Origin: an uncultured Clostridia bacterium
GTDB taxonomy: Bacteria; Bacillota; Clostridia; Christensenellales; Aristaeellaceae
Assembly (NCBI GenBank): GCA_934636105.1
Contig: CAKTZR010000012.1
Span: 1 to 64,000, forward strand
DNA: 64,000 nucleotides
Direction: 5' to 3'
The stretch's first letter is position 1; every line of letters begins with the position of its first letter. The notes under the pieces were generated by a model. That model searched no databases, was not told the DNA's origin, and saw only the letters and a program-made list of their open reading frames with translations. A program made the translations under genes and the position numbers. This document shows, piece by piece, positions 59,947 through 64,000 of this stretch.

Positions 59947-61221
59947 ATGAACAAGACCATTTCTCTCCCCTACGGCCACGGCGCGCTCGCGCTGAACGTG
60001 CCGGAAGAAAACCTCAAAGCCGTGATGCACAGCAGCATGGCCGCCTATACCACCGAAAAAACGCAGGCCGAACTGGTTGAAGACGCAATCGCCCATCCGC
60101 ACGGCGGTCTGCCGCTGCGCGAGCGCGTCCGCGGCAAAAAGAAGGTCGTCGTCATCTCCAGCGATCACACGCGCCCCGTCCCCAGCCGCCTGCTGATGCC
60201 CATCATTCTGCGTGAAATCCGCGCCGGAAACCCGGAGGCCGAGATCGCCATCCTCGTGGCGACGGGCTGCCACCGCTCTCCGACCCGGCAGGAACTTCTG
60301 GATCGTTACGGCGAGGACATCGTTGCTCATGAGCGCATCGTCATCCATAACGCGGACGACGATGACAGTCTCGTGGATCTGGGCCTTATGGCTTCCGGCA
60401 ACCGCCTGCTGCTCAATCGCGTCGCCTACGAAGCGGATTTTCTGATGGCCGAGGGCTTCATCGAGCCGCACTTCTTCGCAGGCTTCTCCGGCGGACGCAA
60501 GGCCGTTCTGCCGGGCGTAGTCGGCCGCGCCACCACCATGTTCAACCACTGCGCCGCCAACATCGACAACCCCGGCGCACGCACCGGCCTGCTCGATCAT
60601 AACCCCATTCACATGGACATGTGCGAGGGCGCGCAGAAAGCCGGACTGGAATTCATCCTCAACGTCGTGCTCAACGCCAAAAAAGAAGTCATCGGCGCGT
60701 TCAGCGGCGATCTGGACGCGGCGCATCAGGCCGGCGTGAATTTCATCCGTCAGCTCTGCCGCTGCAAGGCCGAACCGGCGGATATCGTCGTCACGACCAA
60801 CGGCGGCTATCCGCTCGATCAAAACATCTATCAGGCCGTCAAGGGCATGTCCACTGCCGAGCGCACGTGCAAGCCGGGCGGCGTCATCATCATGGTTTCC
60901 GAATGCTGCGACGGACACGGTGCGCCCGCTTTCTATGAAACCTTCGCCAGCGATCCCAGCAACGAACACATCATGGCGGCCATCCGCAGCCACAGCGCCG
61001 AACAGACCGTGCCCGACCAGTGGCAATCCCAGATTTTCCTGCGCATTCTGCTGAATTTCCGGGTCATCTTCGTCAGCAGCGCGCCGAAGGACATGGTGGA
61101 AGCCCTTCACATGATTTACAGCCCGAACCTCGACGACGCGCTTCAAAAGGCGTTCGCGCTCACCAGCCCAAGTGCTTCCGTAACCGTCATTCCGGACGGC
61201 GTATCCACCCTGATCGAGTAA
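59947..61221 (+). CDS. LarA family nickel-dependent racemase/epimerase
   Basis: A 424-residue LarA homologue. The residues known from the Lactiplantibacillus plantarum lactate racemase are found at almost identical positions: Asp73 and Arg76 in SDHTRPVPS, His109 in ATGCHRSP, His175 and Lys185 in EPHFFAGFSGGRKAVLPG, His201 in MFNHC. Lys binds the nickel-pincer (NPN) cofactor and His201 the nickel. So it should be a nickel-pincer enzyme racemising or epimerising a 2-hydroxy acid. Context (TRAP importer, CdaR-type regulators, glycerate kinase) points to glycerate or an aldonate instead of lactate. LarB, LarC and LarE are not in the window. AAAGAAAGGAACATAGCC precedes the ATG. Confidence 0.93.
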   Translation: MNKTISLPYGHGALALNVPEENLKAVMHSSMAAYTTEKTQAELVEDAIAHPHGGLPLRERVRGKKKVVVISSDHTRPVPSRLLMPIILREIRAGNPEAEIAILVATGCHRSPTRQELLDRYGEDIVAHERIVIHNADDDDSLVDLGLMASGNRLLLNRVAYEADFLMAEGFIEPHFFAGFSGGRKAVLPGVVGRATTMFNHCAANIDNPGARTGLLDHNPIHMDMCEGAQKAGLEFILNVVLNAKKEVIGAFSGDLDAAHQAGVNFIRQLCRCKAEPADIVVTTNGGYPLDQNIYQAVKGMSTAERTCKPGGVIIMVSECCDGHGAPAFYETFASDPSNEHIMAAIRSHSAEQTVPDQWQSQIFLRILLNFRVIFVSSAPKDMVEALHMIYSPNLDDALQKAFALTSPSASVTVIPDGVSTLIE

Positions 61222-61234
61222 AGGAGGCTTCTTT

Positions 61235-62461
61235 ATGAATCTTCGCTCCACCGCCTCCGCGCTCATCGAAGCCGCACTGCAATCCGCCCAGCCGGATGAG
61301 GCGGTCAAGCGTGCCCTCGCCGCCCATCCGCTCCACGGCGACGTTTATCTGGTCGCCATCGGCAAGGCGGCCTGGCAGATGGCCCGCGCCGCCGTCGGCT
61401 GTCTTTCCGTCAAGGATGGCGTGGTCATCACGAAATACGGCCATGCCGCAGGTGAGCTTCCCGGCGTCCGCATCTTCGAAGCCGCACACCCCGTTCCGGA
61501 CGCCAACAGCTACCGCGCGACGCAGGCCGCCATCGATCTGGCTGCTTCCCTGCGCGCAGAGGATACCGTACTCTTTCTCGTTTCCGGCGGCGGATCGGCC
61601 CTCTTTGAAAAGCCGCTCGTTTCCGATGAAGAAATGGCCGACATCACCCGTCAGCTGCTCGCCTGCGGCGCGGACATTCAGGAAATCAACACCCTCCGCA
61701 AGCGCCTTTCCGCCGTCAAGGGCGGCAAATTCGGGGAATTGTGCAAGCCTGCGCACGTCTTTTCCATCGTGCTGTCCGACATCATCGGCGACCCGCTGGA
61801 CATGATCGCTTCCGGCCCCGCTTATCCGGACAGCTCCACAACCGCGGACGCGCTGGCCATCATTCAAAAATACCAGCTCAAGCTCTCCGATCAGGCCATG
61901 CGGCTGATGCAGACTGCCCTGCCGGCATCGCTTGACAATGTAGAGACCGTCGTCACCGGAAGCGTCCGCCAGCTCTGCCGCGCTGCTTCTGAACAATGCG
62001 AGCGTTTGGGCATTGAACCGCGCTTTCTCACTGCCAGCTTAAGCTGTGAAGCGCGTGAAGCCGGCCGCTTCCTCGCTGCCATCGCCAAGGATCACGCCGA
62101 TACGGACCACCCCATCGCGTACATCCTCGGCGGAGAAACCGTCGTGCATCTGACCGGGCACGGCAAAGGCGGCCGCAACCAGGAGCTGGCCCTCGCCGCC
62201 GCCGAAGGCCTCGCAGGGCTTTCGAACGCCGCCGTCTTCTCCGTCGGTTCGGATGGCACGGACGGCCCGACCGACGCGGCGGGCGGTTATGTGGACGGCG
62301 CAACCAAAGCTACGCTGGATGCGCAGGGCGTTTCCATCGCCGACGTGCTGGCCGATAACGACGCCTATCACGCGCTCAAGCGCACGGACGGCCTGATCTT
62401 CACCGGGCCGACCGGCACAAACGTCAACGACCTGAGCGTTCTGCTGATCGATCAGCACTAA
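61235..62461 (+). CDS. Glycerate 2-kinase, GckA/TtuD (MOFRL) family
   Basis: A 408-residue kinase of the MOFRL/TtuD family. VAIGKAAWQMARAA, FEAAHPVPDANSYRAT, LFLVSGGGSALFEKP, TLRKRLSAVKGGKFGEL, SDIIGDPLDMIASGPAYPDSST, GKGGRNQELALAAA and SDGTDGPTDAAGGYVDG are the family motifs. It makes 2-phosphoglycerate from D-glycerate and ATP, feeding lower glycolysis. It lies 13 bases behind the LarA gene (AAAGGAGGCTTCTTT before the ATG), so an acid imported by the TRAP system may be epimerised and then phosphorylated. Older annotation as hydroxypyruvate reductase is less likely. Confidence 0.92.
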   Translation: MNLRSTASALIEAALQSAQPDEAVKRALAAHPLHGDVYLVAIGKAAWQMARAAVGCLSVKDGVVITKYGHAAGELPGVRIFEAAHPVPDANSYRATQAAIDLAASLRAEDTVLFLVSGGGSALFEKPLVSDEEMADITRQLLACGADIQEINTLRKRLSAVKGGKFGELCKPAHVFSIVLSDIIGDPLDMIASGPAYPDSSTTADALAIIQKYQLKLSDQAMRLMQTALPASLDNVETVVTGSVRQLCRAASEQCERLGIEPRFLTASLSCEAREAGRFLAAIAKDHADTDHPIAYILGGETVVHLTGHGKGGRNQELALAAAEGLAGLSNAAVFSVGSDGTDGPTDAAGGYVDGATKATLDAQGVSIADVLADNDAYHALKRTDGLIFTGPTGTNVNDLSVLLIDQH

Positions 62462-62470
62462 GCATCATAC

Positions 62471-62513
62471 AAAAATCAGCCCGAATGATTTTGCAATCCG
62501 GGCTTGATTTTTT
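62471..62513 (+). terminator. Terminator of the hydroxy-acid operon
   Basis: AATCAGCCCG pairs with CGGGCTTGATT (one bulge) and is followed by a T-run. It ends the plus-strand unit of regulators, LarA and kinase. Confidence 0.75.
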
Positions 62514-62569
62514 ATAAGAACCATCAATCTGTACGCATGCGCATTTGAATCTGTACGGAGGAATTCTGC

Positions 62570-63487
62570 ATGGCTATCGCAAATGTTTTGTCTCAAATGG
62601 TCTCGTTGTTTTTGATGATGTTCGTCGGATTTCTTGCGGCCAAAGTCGGGCTGATCGAGCCGGATTTCCGCCGCAAGCTTTCTTCTCTGGTGCTCAACAC
62701 CGCCTGTCCCTGCATCATCGTCTCCTCCGTGCTCAAAAGCGGAGGTGCGCCAAGCGCCATGGTCGCCACACTCGGCATAAGCGTTGCGTTTTACGCCGTC
62801 ATGATCGTTTTAGCCTTTCTATTGGTACACATCATTCCCACACCCCCATCCGAGCGTCGGCTGGATCAGCTGATGCTCGTGTGTACCAACCTCATTTTCA
62901 TGGGCATTCCCATCATCCAGTCGTTTTATGGCGCGGAAGGCGTTTCGCTGCTGTCCATGTTCATTCTGCTGTTCAATTTTCTGGTCTTCACCTATGGCGT
63001 GATGATGGTCGGCGGCAGCGACATCAAACTCAAGCAGCTCTGCAATCCGGGGGTTTTCTCGGCGCTGCTCGCCCTTTTCTTCGGCGTGACCGGCCTGCGC
63101 CTGCCCGCCCCGGTGGAAAACACTCTATCGACCATCGGCGCAGTCAACACGCCGCTGGCCATGATGATTATCGGCGCGTCTCTGGCCCACAGCGATATTC
63201 GCGCGGCCGTTTCCAATCCCCGACTGTATCGTGTTTCTCTGCTTCGCCTGATTCTCATTCCGCTGCTGATGATGGGCCTAGTCACCGTGCTGCCGATTGA
63301 TCGAATGCTCGCGGGCATTTGCGTCATCGTCTCCGCCATGCCCATTGCCAGCAACTGCGGCATGCTCTGCGACGTTTATACGCCGCAGGATATGACGGCT
63401 TCTCACGCCATCATCATTTCAACCCTGATGAGCGCCGTCACCCTGCCCGTCATCGTCGTGCTGATGGGCGTGGTCGGGTTGGCGTAA
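62570..63487 (+). CDS. AEC family transporter (malate permease-like)
   Basis: A 305-residue membrane protein with ten helices in two inverted repeats (N-terminal FLMMFVGFLAAKVGLIEPDFRRKLSSLVLNTACPCIIVSSV, and the second half from NPGVFSALLALFFGVTGLRLPAPVENTLSTIGAVNTPLAMMIIGASLA). This is the auxin efflux carrier family, which in bacteria includes malate and other organic acid carriers. It lies behind the hydroxy-acid operon terminator with its own start signal (CGGAGGAATTCTGC). It may be an exporter or importer of the same class of acids; direction is not known. Confidence 0.88.
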   Translation: MAIANVLSQMVSLFLMMFVGFLAAKVGLIEPDFRRKLSSLVLNTACPCIIVSSVLKSGGAPSAMVATLGISVAFYAVMIVLAFLLVHIIPTPPSERRLDQLMLVCTNLIFMGIPIIQSFYGAEGVSLLSMFILLFNFLVFTYGVMMVGGSDIKLKQLCNPGVFSALLALFFGVTGLRLPAPVENTLSTIGAVNTPLAMMIIGASLAHSDIRAAVSNPRLYRVSLLRLILIPLLMMGLVTVLPIDRMLAGICVIVSAMPIASNCGMLCDVYTPQDMTASHAIIISTLMSAVTLPVIVVLMGVVGLA

Positions 63488-63544
63488 AAAGACATATAGA
63501 ATTATCAGTCTGTTTTCGATTTGAAATCTTATCCCCAAAACGCA

Positions 63545-63579
63545 AAAACAGGGAGCATATCATCCGCTCCCTGTTTTTG
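63545..63579. terminator. Convergent terminator
   Basis: AAAAACAGGGAGC pairs with GCTCCCTGTTTTT around a short loop; T-runs on both sides. Confidence 0.88.
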
Positions 63580-63592
63580 CATTTTCTGTTTT

Positions 63593-64000
63593 TTACTTTT
63601 CTGCCGACGCGCTCATGCCGATGCGCATCAGGTCGTTCTCCTCCAGCTCAAGCGTCACGTTAAACGAGGTGCTTGTGCCGTCCTCGCCGCTGGCGGACGC
63701 AATCTTCGTAATCGTGCCGCGCAGAGGCGTATCCTCATACGCATCCAGCGTCACCTGCATCACGTCGCCCACGGTCAATTCGGAGAGGTCCTGCTCATCC
63801 ACCGAGCAGATCAGGCGCATGGCGTCCTTCGGGCAATACGTCGCCAACACCGCATCCTTGGCCGCCTGCTCGCCGCTGGCCGCCGAAACGCCGAGCAGCA
63901 CGCCGTCTTCCGGCATATACACATGGCCGTCGCCGCCAACCATGCCATCCAGCACGTCCGGCACAACGTCAAAGAGCACGTCGCCGCGGCTGACATGCTG
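63593..64000 (-). CDS. HlyD/MacA-like efflux adaptor (C-terminal part; 5' end outside window)
   Basis: The C-terminal 135 residues are visible and the frame is open to the window edge. A lipoyl/barrel-sandwich piece (GDVLFDVVPDVLDGMVGGDGHVYMPEDGVLLGVSAASGEQA) is followed by a beta-barrel (AMRLICSVDEQDLSELTVGDVMQVTLDAYEDTPLRGTITKIASA) typical of RND/ABC efflux adaptors, and a short end (MRIGMSASAEK). It would link an inner-membrane pump to the envelope. The gene's pump partners are probably to the right. Family call is fairly secure, specificity unknown. Confidence 0.8.
   Translation of the reverse strand, partial: QHVSRGDVLFDVVPDVLDGMVGGDGHVYMPEDGVLLGVSAASGEQAAKDAVLATYCPKDAMRLICSVDEQDLSELTVGDVMQVTLDAYEDTPLRGTITKIASASGEDGTSTSFNVTLELEENDLMRIGMSASAEK

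Overview
The window looks like chromosome of an anaerobic, spore-forming member of the Clostridia with unusually high GC for that class (upper 50s by eye, not computed). Pointers are a YhcN/YlaJ-type spore lipoprotein, the rplU-prp-rpmA operon with a Prp-cleavable L27, a pyrophosphate-type phosphofructokinase, a FeoA-FeoA-FeoB-FeoB-associated cassette under a DtxR-like regulator, sigma-A promoters of TTGACA-17-TATAAT type and strong GGAGG ribosome sites. A Christensenellales or Oscillospirales-like gut organism would fit, but this is inference. I see no prophage, insertion sequence or CRISPR array.

Layout. 1-4.9 kb: a small membrane protein, a MarR regulator coupled to a MATE exporter, a spore lipoprotein and a uridine-kinase-like protein. 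5-14.5 kb: a complete Liv-type ABC importer (SBP-H-M-G-F), a purine nucleoside permease (NUP) family secreted protein, a YjbR protein, and a three-gene ABC importer of the TrpXYZ type read leftward. 14.6-15.6 kb: small-gene region with a 55-residue membrane peptide and a strong candidate type I toxin RNA. 15.6-24.2 kb: uvrB, uvrA and uvrC with a GT39-like membrane protein between. 24.4-29.3 kb: DUF1292 protein, ZIP transporter, the feo iron operon with three TTAG-N6-CTAA boxes, and its DtxR-type regulator. 29.4-40.2 kb: a frameshifted HD-GYP-like gene, a cation/proton antiporter, the L21/Prp/L27 operon, an AAA_14/DUF4143 ATPase, deoC, an epimerase-like TIM barrel, a GNAT enzyme, a secreted PIG-L deacetylase and a PPi-phosphofructokinase. 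40.2-50.3 kb: a glycan-use operon (ABC sugar importer, heparinase II/III-like lyase, DUF2264, GH88 unsaturated glucuronyl hydrolase, a beta-rich partner) facing its LacI regulator, with two matching LacI-type boxes between. 50.4-53.4 kb: a TalC/Fsa aldolase, a low-GC membrane gene, tRNA-Ala(CGC) with a flavoprotein remnant behind it, and an alpha/beta hydrolase. 53.4-63.5 kb: a hydroxy-acid module made of a TRAP transporter (DctM, DctQ, DctP), two CdaR/PucR-type regulators, a LarA-family nickel racemase/epimerase, a glycerate 2-kinase and an AEC permease. The window ends in a HlyD-like efflux adaptor.

The most unusual gene is at 56756-58828: a CdaR/PucR-type regulator whose C-terminal half is a complete TRAP solute-binding (DctP) domain without signal peptide, clearly related to the secreted DctP encoded divergently next door. 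It suggests a cytosolic sensor that uses the transporter's own binding fold to read the imported ligand. Other notable items are the type I toxin candidate with a sequestered ribosome site and 5'-3' closing stem, a two-hairpin intergenic repeat family with covarying stems (six loci) that in places recodes gene ends, and an A7-tract frameshift in the HD-GYP-like gene.
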